Shown here: positions 14,752 through 23,578 of the stretch, piece by piece | How positions within the stretch are numbered: position 1 is the stretch's first letter | Layout: every line of letters starts with the position of its first letter | NCBI RefSeq assembly: GCF_011492945.1 | Contig: NZ_CP045119.1 | Span: 620,001-684,000 of the forward strand | Source of the DNA: Rubrobacter tropicus | GTDB taxonomy: Bacteria > Actinomycetota > Rubrobacteria > Rubrobacterales > Rubrobacteraceae | Direction of reading: 5' to 3' | Length of the DNA: 64,000 nucleotides | Notes under the pieces: model-generated | Told to the model about the DNA's origin: nothing | Database searches by the model: none | The model's input: only the letters and a program-made list of their open reading frames with translations | Program-made: the position numbers and the translations under genes

Positions 14752-17438
14752 ACCTCCGCGGGCTTCCCGAGGGTTATCGTCCCCAGGGACCCGTCGACCG
14801 TCACCTCCTGGCCCGTGATGATGCGGCCGGTGGCGTCCGGTACGCCGACGACGGCAGGTATCCCATACTCGCGGGCGACGATCGCGCCGTGGGACATCGG
14901 GCCGCCCATCTCCATGACGAGGCCGCCGGCAGTGAGAAAGAGGGGCGTCCAGCCGGGATCGGTCGAGGGGGCGACCAGGATCTCACCCGGCTCGAGGCCA
15001 GCGCCCGCCGGGTCGAGCACGACGCGCGCCGCTCCGACCGCCACGCCCCCGGACGCCGGGGTACCGTTCAAGTCTCCGGTCGTCTTTCCCGGGACCCCCG
15101 CGTCCGGCTCGGTGCCGTCCGAGAGCAGGACGCGCGGGATGTGCCTGCGGCGCGTCTCCCTGTCGTGGTCGGCGCGGCGCTCGCGGACCAGTTCGCGCAG
15201 GTCTTCGCCCGCGGCGGCGGCCCGCGCCTCGGGCAGCGTGAGGAAGAAGACGTCGTCTGCGTCCTCCAGGCGTCCGGCCTCCGCCAGCTCCCTGCCCACC
15301 GGCAGAAGGAGGGACCGGACCCGCGCGAAGAGCAGGATTATGCAGAACTTGGGCATCTCCCTCATGCCGAGCAGGGCCCGCGCCCGGTTCAGGAAGAACG
15401 CGACGAGCCGTCCGCGGAGGCGGCCCCGGCGGTATGCGCGGCGGGACAGCTCCTCGACCATGGCTTCGGCTTCGAGGGCCGCCCGGCGGAACTGGATGTC
15501 CGGCGCCCGCGCCGGGTCTTCGAGGCGGAGGTAGTTCGAGATCACGCCCAGGACGTGCGTCGGGTTCTCGGACCACCGCGGCAGACCGAGGTCGATCTCC
15601 GCCACCGCCCGATGCCCGTAGACGCCCAGGAACCGCGCTAGGCCCTCCTGGAGCGTGCCCGGCAGCGCGCCGTCTTGGTAATTCCTCGCAAGCTCCGGCG
15701 ACGGCGTGTCGCGCGTGGCCCCGGCGGCGTCCGGATCGGCGCGCACCCGCTGGGCGAGGTCCCATAATGCGAGGTCCATCTCCGTGGTCGGGTTGTGCGG
15801 CAGCGCCCGCAACGCGACCCGCCTTTCGTCCCCGGTGGCGAGCCCCCCGAGCAGCCTGCCAGCCAGGGCGCTCGCCACGAGGCCGGCGCCGAAGGCCGGG
15901 GGGACGTCGGGGAGCAGGCGCGGCGGGCCGCTGAGCAGGATGCGCCCGGCCTCGTCGAGCCGCGCCACGGTGGTCGGGGACACGTCGTCCGCCGCGCGGA
16001 AATCAGCCGCGAGCTCTAGCGCCCGGTTCCGGGCCTTCGCCGGGTGGAGGAGGGCCAGGATCAGGCGCTGCGGGACGCCTACCCGGAGTAGTGTCGGCAG
16101 GACGGCCCGGATCGCGGGCCACGGGGACGTGGTGGTGGGGGAGAGGCGTGGGTCGTCAGCGAGGTGCCGGAGGATCGGGGCGGTCCGCGCCTCCATGTTG
16201 CGCGTCGCGAGGTCGAGCAGGCCGCGGCCGAACGTGCTGCGCAGCGCCGGCGTGACGTCCACGAAGAGGCGGCCCGCGGCCTCGGCGTAGGGGGCCGGGC
16301 CGGCGAACGGGTCGGGCGGCCCGTACCCGAGAAGCGTCGAGATCGACGACCCGAGAAGCCGGAACGCCTGCCGGCCCATCGGCGTCAGCGGCTGGTAGAC
16401 GCCCTGGGCCACGCTGGCCGAGAAGTAGACGCGCAGCTCGTCGTCGGGGGCGCAGGCCGGCAGGGGAAAGAGCGTGGTGATCGGCCGCGCCTGGAGTAGC
16501 CACGTCGTCCCCCCGGCGTCTATCGCCCACTCGGTGTCCTGCGGCGCGCCGTAATGCTCCTCGACGCGCGCCCCGAGCCGCGCCAGGGCGCGAACCTGCT
16601 CGTCCGTGAGGGAGGCCTCTTCTCCACCACCGAACCCTTCTATTCGCCGCGTGCCGCCCCCCTCTTCCGCCACGACGGCGATCCGCTTGTCGCCCGGGCG
16701 GCGCTCCAGGATCCTGCCCGTGGCGGTGTCGACGACGAAGTGGTCCGGGTTGACCGCGCCGGAGACGATGGCCTCGCCCAGGCCGACGCTGGCATCGATG
16801 ACGGCCTGGCGGCGCCTCCCTGTTATGGGGTTCGCGGTGAAGAGGATACCGGAGACCTCGGCGGCGACCATCCTCTGCACGACGACGGCGAGACGCACGG
16901 CGCGGGGGTCTATGCCGTTCGTGGCCCGGTAGCTGACGGCCCTCTCCGTCCACAGCGACGCCCAACAACGCCGCACCGCGTCCAGCACGGCTTCCGGCCC
17001 GATTACGTTGAGGTACGTGTCCTGCTGGCCTGCGAAGCTCGCCTGCGGCAGGTCCTCTGCCGTCGCCGAGGAGCGGACGGCCACCGGGGCGTCGTCCCCA
17101 AGCCCCTCGTAGTTTGCGGAGATCTCACGGACCAATTCGTCCGGGACCGGGGCTTCGAGCAGCGCGAATCTCGCCACCTCCGCTAGCTCCGCCAGGCGCG
17201 CCGCGTCTTCAGGCGTTGTCTCGGCCAGCGCGGCGAGCGTCCCATCCAGGCCTGCCCCGGCCGCCACGAGGTCGTAGGCCGCCGTCGTCACGCAGAACCC
17301 TCCGGGTACCGGCAGCCCCGCCCGTATCATCTCCCCCAGGTTCGCCGCCTTGCCCCCGACGGCCGGCAGCATGGTCCGGTCCACATCCACAAAATCCAGC
17401 GTCAGCGGGACGACCGGGACTTCTCGCGCGCGCTCCAT
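14742..17438 (-). CDS. PEP-synthase-like dikinase, rifampicin phosphotransferase (RPH) type
   Basis: The 898-residue protein opens with the ATP-grasp PPDK N-terminal domain (VGGKAANLGEMIRAGLPVPGGFCVTT; VAVRSSATAEDLPQASFAGQQDTYLNV; ASVGLGEAIVSGAVNPDHFVVD; WLLQARPIT). A long helical middle region follows and includes YGHRAVAEIDLGLPRWSENP, similar to the EIDxxxxRWSExPT block of RPH enzymes. The C-terminal swivelling domain has the phosphohistidine motif GGPMSHGAIVAREYGIPAVVGV. Order and length (RPH is about 860-870) fit the RPH group, which uses ATP to phosphorylate rifamycins, better than classical PEP synthase, which has a C-terminal PEP-binding barrel. It lies 61 bases after the FAD monooxygenase and is the third gene behind a TetR regulator, a context that also suggests drug or metabolite inactivation. 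Confidence 0.8.
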   Translation of the reverse strand: MERAREVPVVPLTLDFVDVDRTMLPAVGGKAANLGEMIRAGLPVPGGFCVTTAAYDLVAAGAGLDGTLAALAETTPEDAARLAELAEVARFALLEAPVPDELVREISANYEGLGDDAPVAVRSSATAEDLPQASFAGQQDTYLNVIGPEAVLDAVRRCWASLWTERAVSYRATNGIDPRAVRLAVVVQRMVAAEVSGILFTANPITGRRRQAVIDASVGLGEAIVSGAVNPDHFVVDTATGRILERRPGDKRIAVVAEEGGGTRRIEGFGGGEEASLTDEQVRALARLGARVEEHYGAPQDTEWAIDAGGTTWLLQARPITTLFPLPACAPDDELRVYFSASVAQGVYQPLTPMGRQAFRLLGSSISTLLGYGPPDPFAGPAPYAEAAGRLFVDVTPALRSTFGRGLLDLATRNMEARTAPILRHLADDPRLSPTTTSPWPAIRAVLPTLLRVGVPQRLILALLHPAKARNRALELAADFRAADDVSPTTVARLDEAGRILLSGPPRLLPDVPPAFGAGLVASALAGRLLGGLATGDERRVALRALPHNPTTEMDLALWDLAQRVRADPDAAGATRDTPSPELARNYQDGALPGTLQEGLARFLGVYGHRAVAEIDLGLPRWSENPTHVLGVISNYLRLEDPARAPDIQFRRAALEAEAMVEELSRRAYRRGRLRGRLVAFFLNRARALLGMREMPKFCIILLFARVRSLLLPVGRELAEAGRLEDADDVFFLTLPEARAAAAGEDLRELVRERRADHDRETRRRHIPRVLLSDGTEPDAGVPGKTTGDLNGTPASGGVAVGAARVVLDPAGAGLEPGEILVAPSTDPGWTPLFLTAGGLVMEMGGPMSHGAIVAREYGIPAVVGVPDATGRIITGQEVTVDGSLGTITLGKPAEVQS

Positions 17439-17499
17439 CAGCCTCTCCTCTCCGGGCCGGTGATGCCCGGCTCTCTTCGGCCCCCTCCGGCGTCCCTAC

Positions 17500-18777
17500 C
17501 TAGCCCTTTACGCGCACCCGCCAGAGGCCGAAGCCGACGAGGCGGCCGGGGAGGTCCCGCAGGACCGGTATGCGCGGCAGAAGCTTCAGCAGCAGCGGGG
17601 GGGAGAACGGCCGGCTCGACCCGAGGGCGGGTGCCAGGACGTTTTTCTGGATCTGGGCCTGTAAAGCCTGGATCACCCTGGTGGGCAACTCCCGCCGCCG
17701 CTGCACCGCCGCGAGGTGCTTCTCGTCCAGGGCGACCAGCCGCCTCTGGCTCTCCGTGAGCGGCCCGTCGAGGACGTTCGCCGCCGACACGGCGTCCTGG
17801 ATCGCGTAGTTGATGCCCACCCCCGCTACGGGGCTCATCACGTGGGCCGCGTCCCCGATGAGCAGAAGCCCCGGTTTGTGCCACGTCGGGCAGCGGCTCG
17901 ACTCGACGGAGAGCAGCGAGACCTCGCGCCAATCCGTGAGATGGGCTAGCCGATCCGCGAACTCGGGGATAAGCCCGGCGAACTGCCGCTTGAGCTCCCC
18001 GATGCCCTCGTGCCGAAGCTCTGGAAAGGTCCCCTTGGGGATGACGTACCCCGCCTGCCAGTAATCCTCCCGGTCCAGCATGACCGCGATGTGCCCCCGC
18101 CCGAACCGGCCGACGATCCCCTCCTGGTCCTCCGGCTCCCTCGGCAGCTTGAACCACAGCACGTCCATCGGCGGCGAGGTCTTTATGGGCTCTATCCCGG
18201 CGAGCCGGCGTACCCGGCTCCCGCGCCCGTCCGCCCCGACCACGAGCGCCGCCCGAACCTCGCGCGGCCCGTCTTTGCCCTCGTAACGCACCCCCCGTAC
18301 CCCACCGTCTTCTTCGACGAGCCCGCGGACCCGCGCCCCCATAACGAGCCGGAAGTTCGGGTATTTCTCTGCCTCACCGACTATGAACTCGAGGAAGCTC
18401 GTCTGGGGCATGACGGTTATGTAGGGGAACTTCGTCCTGAGCCGCGAGAGGTCTATGGGCGAGAACGGCCCCTCGTCGGTCTGGATGGTGAATGTCGAGA
18501 TCTTGCTGTGACGACGTTCGAGCAGTCTGCCGGCGAGGCCCAACTGGTCCATGATCTCCATGACCGAAGGGTGCAACGTGTCACCCCGAAACTCCCGGTC
18601 GAAGTCCGGGTGCGCTTCGAGAAGCGTCACGTCCACGCCCTTGCGCGCCAGCAGCAACGCCAGCACCGCCCCGCCCGGACCCCCGCCGACGACCGCGCAG
18701 GCCGTGCGCGTCACCCCGGAAGCCCCGCGGGGCTCCGCAGCATCGGCGCTCGCCCTCTTCTGCGTTGTCTCCGTCAC
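17500..18777 (-). CDS. FAD-dependent monooxygenase / oxidoreductase
   Basis: The 425-residue protein has the Rossmann FAD motif VVGGGPGGAVLALLLARKGVDVTLLE at about 28-53, the middle DG-type motif ALVVGADGRGSRVRRLAG at about 163-180, and the second FAD motif PGLLLIGDAAHVMSPVAGVGINYAIQDAV near 300. This is the layout of class A flavoprotein aromatic hydroxylases (PHBH/UbiH/Rox fold). It ends with a basic helical segment (LLPRIPVLRDLPGRLVGFGLWRVRVKG) that may touch the membrane. Located between tetR and the RPH-like gene, it may oxidise a toxic aromatic compound; a rifampicin monooxygenase role is only a context-based guess. Confidence 0.85.
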   Translation of the reverse strand: MTETTQKRASADAAEPRGASGVTRTACAVVGGGPGGAVLALLLARKGVDVTLLEAHPDFDREFRGDTLHPSVMEIMDQLGLAGRLLERRHSKISTFTIQTDEGPFSPIDLSRLRTKFPYITVMPQTSFLEFIVGEAEKYPNFRLVMGARVRGLVEEDGGVRGVRYEGKDGPREVRAALVVGADGRGSRVRRLAGIEPIKTSPPMDVLWFKLPREPEDQEGIVGRFGRGHIAVMLDREDYWQAGYVIPKGTFPELRHEGIGELKRQFAGLIPEFADRLAHLTDWREVSLLSVESSRCPTWHKPGLLLIGDAAHVMSPVAGVGINYAIQDAVSAANVLDGPLTESQRRLVALDEKHLAAVQRRRELPTRVIQALQAQIQKNVLAPALGSSRPFSPPLLLKLLPRIPVLRDLPGRLVGFGLWRVRVKG

Positions 18778-18802
18778 GGCGGGACCTCCTTCGTCGCCTT
18801 CT

Positions 18803-19408
18803 CTAATCCTTCGGCCTCAACCCTTCGAGAAAGATACCGATGGCCGTCTTTAGGTGTTCTTCGTCGGTGAGGTCGTCCTCGCGCAGGGCGGGGAAGACGA
18901 TCTTGCCCGCCGCCTGCGGGATGAGCATCCCGACGAAGGCCCGCGCGCCCGAGCGCACGTCGTGGGGCCGCAGCCGCCCCAACTCGACCTGACGCGACAG
19001 GTACTGCTTGAGGAAGCCGAGCACCTTCGCCGCCGTCGCCCTGCCCAGCATGTCCGCCAGCCCCGGACGCCTCATGGCCTCCCCTACCAGAAGCTTCATC
19101 ATGCGCTGGCTGACAGGGTTATTGACGGTCGCGAAGTAAGCTCGCGCGATCTCCGGCAAAACCTCCTCGGGCGGACGGTCCATCATCGACGCCGGATCAT
19201 CCACCGTGGTCCGCAAGGGAGCGTGGGTGTGCAAGACCGCGTCGAAGAGGGCCTCCTTGTCCGGGAAGTACCAGTAGATCAGGGCCGGAGACTGCAACCC
19301 CGCAGCCCCCGCTATGCTCTTGATAGTCGCCCCCTTGAACCCCTTCGTCGAGAACTCCTCGAACGCCGCGTCCAGGATCTGACCCCGCCTGTCTACCTCC
19401 TCAGCCAA
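18803..19408 (-). CDS. TetR family transcriptional regulator
   Basis: The 201-residue regulator has a clear N-terminal helix-turn-helix domain: RRGQILDAAFEEFSTKGFKGATIKSIAGAAGLQSPALIYWYFPDKEALFDAVL. A divergent ligand-binding region with LVGEAMRRPGL and FVGMLIPQAAGK resembles the AefR/TetR_C-like groups. It is the first gene of a three-gene minus-strand run (tetR - FAD monooxygenase - RPH-like; gaps of 25 and 61 bases) and probably represses that operon. Two palindromic GAAC-n-TTC sites lie directly upstream and are the natural operator candidates. Confidence 0.92.
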   Translation of the reverse strand: MAEEVDRRGQILDAAFEEFSTKGFKGATIKSIAGAAGLQSPALIYWYFPDKEALFDAVLHTHAPLRTTVDDPASMMDRPPEEVLPEIARAYFATVNNPVSQRMMKLLVGEAMRRPGLADMLGRATAAKVLGFLKQYLSRQVELGRLRPHDVRSGARAFVGMLIPQAAGKIVFPALREDDLTDEEHLKTAIGIFLEGLRPKD

Positions 19409-19424
19409 CCAATCCTCCTTGATC

Positions 19425-19464
19425 GAACATTCAATGAACCCACGTTACTCCTGATTGAACGTTC
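19425..19464. promoter_or_regulatory. Candidate TetR operators
   Basis: GAACATTC (19425-19432) and the perfect palindrome GAACGTTC (19457-19464) start 32 bases apart, three helical turns. They lie just upstream of the tetR start at 19408 and 56-95 bases before the divergent gene at 19520. Similar flanks (TTGATCGAAC / TGATTGAAC) support them as repeated operator half-sites. The spacing suggests control of both directions. Confidence 0.55.
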
Positions 19465-19519
19465 TGTCAAGCGTGATGTAAGGGGTCGCCACGTCGCGTT
19501 CCGGGTTAGACTCTCGAAG

Positions 19520-20062
19520 ATGGACCGTCCGTATCGCACCAAGTCTCGAAACCTGTTCCGATTGTGGACGGAGCACGACCTCGCGGACCACGGGCCGGAG
19601 TTCGGCAGTTACCGTCCCGCCTTCTACGAAGGGCTTAGGCGGGAGGACGAGCCGGTAGTGTGGAAGTTCATCGAGGAGAACTATCTACGGAAGTACAGGT
19701 GCTTCGTCAGGGTCGGCTTCGACTGGATGGCCGACGGTCTGTGGGAGATCCCGTTCCCCGGTTCCGTTTCGATGGGTTTGTCTTCGTCTCCGGAAAACTT
19801 CGGGATGCCCGAACCGCTGTCCGCGAGGATCCACGCGTGGCAGGCCAACCTGGATTCACGGGAACCGGGCGCGGAACCGGAAGAAGAGGACTTCGACTAC
19901 AGGGCGTCCGATGCCGAAGGCGTCGAGATAGCCGGGGAGGTCATGCTGTTCCTCGGTAGCGGCTATTACGTCGAGTATCGGCCTTTTCGGGAAGTTTCGA
20001 TCAGGGACGGCGGTGCGGTCGAGCTCGAAGTGCCGGCGTTCATCACAGATTTGACGCGATGA
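19520..20062 (+). CDS. Hypothetical protein (180 aa), upstream partner of DUF4385 gene
   Basis: The soluble 180-residue protein starts MDRPYRTKSRNLFRLWTEHDLADHGPEFGS. It contains VVWKFIEENYLRKYRCFVRVGFDWMADGLWEIPFPGSVSMG, an acidic mid-region (EPGAEPEEEDFDYRASDAEG) and ends PFREVSIRDGGAVELEVPAFITDL. I recognise no family. No ribosome binding site precedes the ATG. TAGACT sits about 7-12 bases upstream, which would again give a leaderless transcript. Its stop codon overlaps the start of the DUF4385 gene by four bases (ATGA), so the two are translationally coupled. Confidence 0.75.
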   Translation: MDRPYRTKSRNLFRLWTEHDLADHGPEFGSYRPAFYEGLRREDEPVVWKFIEENYLRKYRCFVRVGFDWMADGLWEIPFPGSVSMGLSSSPENFGMPEPLSARIHAWQANLDSREPGAEPEEEDFDYRASDAEGVEIAGEVMLFLGSGYYVEYRPFREVSIRDGGAVELEVPAFITDLTR

Positions 20063-20478
20063 GCTATCCGTACGACGGCGTGGATCTTCGGGCGCATCCC
20101 GAGGCGTACAGGGTCGGCCGCGGGGAGCAGGGCGTCTTCCACGCCGAGCCGTACAAGGGCGAGTTGTTGCCTCTCTGGAGCTTCAAGACCGAGGAGGCCG
20201 CGCGGGAGTCGTCCGAGAAGATCTACGCGAAATTCGAGGAGTACAGGGCCGAGGGCGACTTCGTCGGCATGGACGTCGCCAGAAAGTACTTGCAGATGGG
20301 ATGGACCAGGGCGAGGCGCTACGCGAAGTACGAGGGCGGCAAGAAGAGCAAGCCGCGCGAGGAAGAAGACCCGGAGAAGGCCCGGGCGGCCGAGGTCTTT
20401 CGGGCGAAGTGGCGGGCCGCGGCCGAGGACGAGGAGTATTCGAGGCTCAAGGAAGAGCACCGGCGGCGAAACGAGTAG
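20059..20478 (+). CDS. DUF4385 family protein
   Basis: The 139-residue product matches the DUF4385 pattern: DLRAHPEAYRVGRGEQGVFHAEPYKGELLPLW near the N-terminus and DFVGMDVARKYLQMGWTRARRYAKYEGGKKS in the middle, then a Lys/Glu-rich tail. The family is widespread in bacteria and some eukaryotes and has no established biochemical role. Frequent Arg/Lys and the conserved RARRYA motif hint at nucleic-acid contact, but that is speculative. It starts in the stop codon of the previous gene. Confidence 0.85.
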   Translation: MSYPYDGVDLRAHPEAYRVGRGEQGVFHAEPYKGELLPLWSFKTEEAARESSEKIYAKFEEYRAEGDFVGMDVARKYLQMGWTRARRYAKYEGGKKSKPREEEDPEKARAAEVFRAKWRAAAEDEEYSRLKEEHRRRNE

Positions 20479-20525
20479 TGGGTTCGGGCGTATACCGTTG
20501 TGAGAGCGAAGAGAAGGAGAGAGTC

Positions 20526-20756
20526 ATGCGCAATCCCCTGATCGCGGCCATCCTCAGCGTCATCGTCGCGGGTCTCGGCCAGATCTACAACGGCCAGATA
20601 GGCAAGGGCGCCGTCTTCATAATCCTCCAGCTAATCAACGGCGCGTTGACGGTGGTCCTGATCGGCTGGGTCCTGATGCCCATCGTTGGACTGTGGGCCA
20701 CCATCGACGCCTACCTCGTCGCCAAGCGCAACAACGAGAGGTACGGCTTCAGGTAA
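20526..20756 (+). CDS. Small membrane protein, TM2-like
   Basis: The 76-residue protein has two hydrophobic helices (PLIAAILSVIVAGLGQIYNGQIGKGAVFIILQLINGALTVVLIGWVLMPIVGLWATIDAY) separated by a short turn. The GLGQIYNGQxGKG motif is characteristic of TM2/DUF5683-type small membrane proteins. GAAGGAGAGAG six to nine bases before ATG 20526 is a good ribosome binding site. No specific function is known; many TM2 proteins lie next to signalling or envelope genes. Confidence 0.82.
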   Translation: MRNPLIAAILSVIVAGLGQIYNGQIGKGAVFIILQLINGALTVVLIGWVLMPIVGLWATIDAYLVAKRNNERYGFR

Positions 20757-20766
20757 CATCCCGTAT

Positions 20767-20958
20767 ATGGACCAACGAGATTTGCTGACCCTGGAGAGCG
20801 CCGTAACAGCCATCGACGAGGCGGCCTCGGCCGTCGCCCGCGAGGTCGAGCGCGACCGCCTGCGCGAGACATCCCTGGCCCGCCTCGCCACAGTCGAAGC
20901 CGAACTAACCCGAAGCCGCATCGCGGTCGAGAAGATCATCAAAGAAGAGACCCGCTAG
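20767..20958 (+). CDS. Small coiled-coil protein (63 aa), hypothetical
   Basis: A 63-residue, almost entirely helical acidic/basic protein starts MDQRDLLTLESAVTAIDEAASAVAREVERD and continues with heptad-like spacing to KIIKEETR. It begins 10 bases after the membrane-protein gene. No ribosome binding site is seen. TAACAT lies 7 bases upstream of the ATG, which would fit an internal leaderless promoter. No family recognised. Confidence 0.55.
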   Translation: MDQRDLLTLESAVTAIDEAASAVAREVERDRLRETSLARLATVEAELTRSRIAVEKIIKEETR

Positions 20959-21225
20959 CGAGCCGCGAAGCGACTCGCGCACGCTTCGGCTTGCGCCTCC
21001 GCTTTCAGCACGGCGCTTCGCGCCTTTCAGCTAGTCAGCATTTCAGCACGCCTCCTTCGGAGGCTTCCAGGAAGTCATCCGTACGCGTCACGTCCCACGG
21101 CACCCGAACCGTCGCGCGATGCGCGGCCCGGTAGGTCTTAGCGCGGCAAGAAGCTGACAAGCTGAAAGCGAGGCCCGCGAAGCAGGCCGAAGCGTGCGCG
21201 ACGACCGTAGGGAGGAGCTTGCGTG
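20959..21225. repeat. Repeat-rich gap before marP 3' end
   Basis: This 267-base stretch has no gene. It contains CACGGCGCTTCGCGCCTTTCAGC (21014-21036 region), CTCCTTCGGAGG, AAGCTGACAAGCTGAAAGC near 21152, and finally GGGAGGAGCTTGCGTGCTAAC (21211-21231). That last word recurs at 22500-22520 on the other side of marP. The marP stop codon lies within this repeated word. Confidence 0.6.
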
Positions 21226-22380
21226 CTAACCTGCGCATCCTCCGGTGCTTACCGGGTTGGTGCGTCCGGTGGCGAGTTGCAGGTGGCGGCCGACGAGTTG
21301 GGAGGGGATGCCGAAGCCGGCGTTGGAGGAGTCGGCGCGGCTGGCGAAGATGGTGGAGACTACTTCGCCCTCGGCGTTGACGGCCGGGCCGCCCGAGTTG
21401 CCCGGGCGGACGAAGACGCGGAAGCCGGTGACTACGCGTTCGACCGGGCCCTCGTTGTAGGCGTCGCCGGAGATCACGCGTTCGGTCTCGCCGGTTCGGG
21501 CCGGTTGGATGTCGAGCGGGCCGTTCTGGGGGAACCCGATCACGGCCGCCGCCTCGCCCTTGCGGGGCGGCGCGAGCGGGATGGGGGAGAGGCCTAGTTT
21601 CCTGACGCGCAGGACCGCCACGTCGTTCTTCTCGTCGAAGAGGACCACCTCGGCCTTCAGGCTGCGGCCGACGCCCCTGGGCTGCACCCTCGTCACGGCC
21701 TCGCCGGCGACGACGTGGGCGTTGGTGACGACGAGGTTTCTCCCGGCGGCCCAACCCGAGCCCTCGACGCCGTAGCCGCAGGCCACCCCGGTTACGCGCA
21801 CGGTCCTCATGGACGCCGCCCGCACGTCGGGGTCCGAGACTATGCCTTTCTCCGGGGGGGCGACGTCGGGGCTGGGGCCCTGAATCTTGGGCAGCGGGTC
21901 GATCTTGGCGACCGCCCGGGTGAGCATCCCCGAGGGCATCCGCTCGTTGAGAGAGCTCAGGATCTTCGACTCCTCGACGGCCGGATGCAGCCCGGCGAGC
22001 GGGGGAGACTGCAGGGCAAAAACCCCGACGGCCCACACCAGAACGAGCGAGAGCGCAAGCCCCAGAACGCCACCCCCCAGACCGTCCAGGGCCGCCGAGG
22101 TCGGCCCCGTGAGCCGGTTTCTCAAGGAGCCCCCGACGATGCGGGCCAAAATCTCCCCAAGAACGGCGAAGCCAACGATGCCAATAAGGGTAATACCCAA
22201 CTCATAAATAGGGTTCCCCCCCTCCGGCGCGAGCGAGGGCGCCACCCTCGACCCGACCGAAGCCCCCACAACCACCCCGACGAGCGAAAAGACGCCAGCC
22301 AGAAAGCCGGTGCGCGCGCCGCGCAACACCGCCAGCAAAACGAAGAGGGCTATGAACACATCGAGCGCCACCATCCGCAA
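21226..22380 (-). CDS. marP: MarP-type membrane serine protease (CvpA domain plus trypsin-like domain)
   Basis: The 384-residue protein starts with four hydrophobic segments typical of the CvpA/colicin V production domain (to about residue 125). An extracytoplasmic linker and a chymotrypsin-fold protease domain follow. The catalytic triad is visible as His in VVTNAHVV (about 215), Asp in KNDVAVLRV (about 245) and Ser in RPGNSGGPAV (about 325). This architecture equals mycobacterial MarP (Rv3671c), which is required for acid and oxidative stress resistance and cleaves cell-wall hydrolases. The start MRMVALDVFIALFVLL follows normal CvpA N-termini. Its stop codon lies in a repeated sequence shared with the region upstream of rlmN. 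Confidence 0.88.
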   Translation of the reverse strand: MRMVALDVFIALFVLLAVLRGARTGFLAGVFSLVGVVVGASVGSRVAPSLAPEGGNPIYELGITLIGIVGFAVLGEILARIVGGSLRNRLTGPTSAALDGLGGGVLGLALSLVLVWAVGVFALQSPPLAGLHPAVEESKILSSLNERMPSGMLTRAVAKIDPLPKIQGPSPDVAPPEKGIVSDPDVRAASMRTVRVTGVACGYGVEGSGWAAGRNLVVTNAHVVAGEAVTRVQPRGVGRSLKAEVVLFDEKNDVAVLRVRKLGLSPIPLAPPRKGEAAAVIGFPQNGPLDIQPARTGETERVISGDAYNEGPVERVVTGFRVFVRPGNSGGPAVNAEGEVVSTIFASRADSSNAGFGIPSQLVGRHLQLATGRTNPVSTGGCAG

Positions 22381-22389
22381 ATTCTACAT

Positions 22390-22521
22390 TGTTAGCACGC
22401 GCGCTTCGCGAGCTATCAGCCCGGCGCTTCGCGCCTTTCAGCACGCTCCAGCCTTCGGCTTCCGCTCTCAGCCCGCATCGGGCTGACAAGCTGCCCGAAG
22501 GGAGGAGCTTGCGTGCTAACA
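22390..22521. repeat. MITE-like element with perfect terminal inverted repeats
   Basis: TGTTAGCACGC (22390-22400) and GCGTGCTAACA (22511-22521) are perfect 11-bp inverted repeats bounding 132 bases of repeat words (CCGGCGCTTCGCGCCTTTC, CTTCGGCTTCCGCTCTCAGC). No coding potential is apparent. Half of the element (the GGGAGGAGCTTGCGTGCTAAC end) recurs at 21211-21231. No clear target duplication was found. Confidence 0.6.
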
Positions 22522-22528
22522 TCTGCGC

Positions 22529-23578
22529 ATGAGAGTTGCCGAGTTTTTGCCGGAAGTAAAGAAGACGCTCGAGGAGCGCGGGGAGCCGCGTTACCGGTTG
22601 GGGCAGGCCTACGCAGCCCTGACGGTCTCCCTGGTGCGGGACTGGGAAGAGGCGACCAGCCTGCCTAAGGGGTTGCGAGAAGCTTTGAACGAGGCTGCTC
22701 CGGCGGCGGTGCTCGACCTTCGGAACGCTTCGATGGCGACCGACGGTACCAGGAAGTACCTCTTCTACACGCACGACGGGCATGCGATAGAGACGGTCAT
22801 GATCCCGGAAAAAGGTCGGCACACGGTCTGCATCTCGACGCAGGTTGGGTGTCCGATGGCCTGCAAGTTTTGCGCTACGGGGCTCATGGGCATCAAGCGG
22901 AACTTGAAGGCGCGGGAGATCGCCGAGCAGGTCCTCGTCGCCGCCCGCGACATCGCCCCTGAGAGGGTCTCGAACGTCGTAGTCATGGGGATGGGCGAGC
23001 CGATGCTGAACTACGGGGAGACGGTGAAGGCCTTGAGGGTGCTGAACGATGGAGAAGGGTTCAACCTCGCCGCAAGGCACATCGCCGTCTCGACGAGTGG
23101 GCTGGTAGACAAGATCCGGCGCTTCGCCGACGAGCCCGAGCAGTTCCATCTGGCGATCTCGCTGCACACGCCGTTTGGGGACGAGCGGGCCGAGATCATG
23201 CCCGTCGCCTCCCGCCACTCCATCCCGGAGCTCATGGACGCGGCCCGCTACTACGTCGACACGACGCGCCGCAAGCTCTTCTTCGAGTACACGCTGCTGG
23301 CCGGCGTGAACGACCAGCCGCGGCACGTGGAGGCGCTCGTGGACCTGCTGGATCACCCCCTCTACCACCTGAACCTCTTGCGCTTTAACTGGACGGACAC
23401 GGGCTTCTCGGCGACGAGCAAGGGGGACGCCAAGGCGTTCTTGCGGTACGCGAGGGAGCTCGGCCTCTCGGCGACGCTGCGGCCGAGCCGGGGGCAGGAC
23501 ATCGACGCGGCCTGCGGCCAGCTCGCGGCGAAGGACCTGCGCGGCCGTCCGGCCATCCCGATGCTCTCCCGCCCTTGA
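22529..23578 (+). CDS. rlmN: Dual-specificity RNA methyltransferase RlmN
   Basis: This 349-residue radical-SAM enzyme methylates C2 of A2503 in 23S rRNA and A37 of some tRNAs. The [4Fe-4S] motif CxxxCxxC is in [16 protein letters not shown] (about residues 110-120). The family blocks [36 protein letters not shown] and [19 protein letters not shown] are present. The methyl-carrying Cys lies near the end ([13 protein letters not shown]), with its partner Cys in the radical domain. ATG 22529 is preceded by TAACAT and only six bases, so a leaderless start is likely. The promoter is partly inside the MITE-like repeat. Confidence 0.95.
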   Translation: MRVAEFLPEVKKTLEERGEPRYRLGQAYAALTVSLVRDWEEATSLPKGLREALNEAAPAAVLDLRNASMATDGTRKYLFYTHDGHAIETVMIPEKGRHTVCISTQVGCPMACKFCATGLMGIKRNLKAREIAEQVLVAARDIAPERVSNVVVMGMGEPMLNYGETVKALRVLNDGEGFNLAARHIAVSTSGLVDKIRRFADEPEQFHLAISLHTPFGDERAEIMPVASRHSIPELMDAARYYVDTTRRKLFFEYTLLAGVNDQPRHVEALVDLLDHPLYHLNLLRFNWTDTGFSATSKGDAKAFLRYARELGLSATLRPSRGQDIDAACGQLAAKDLRGRPAIPMLSRP

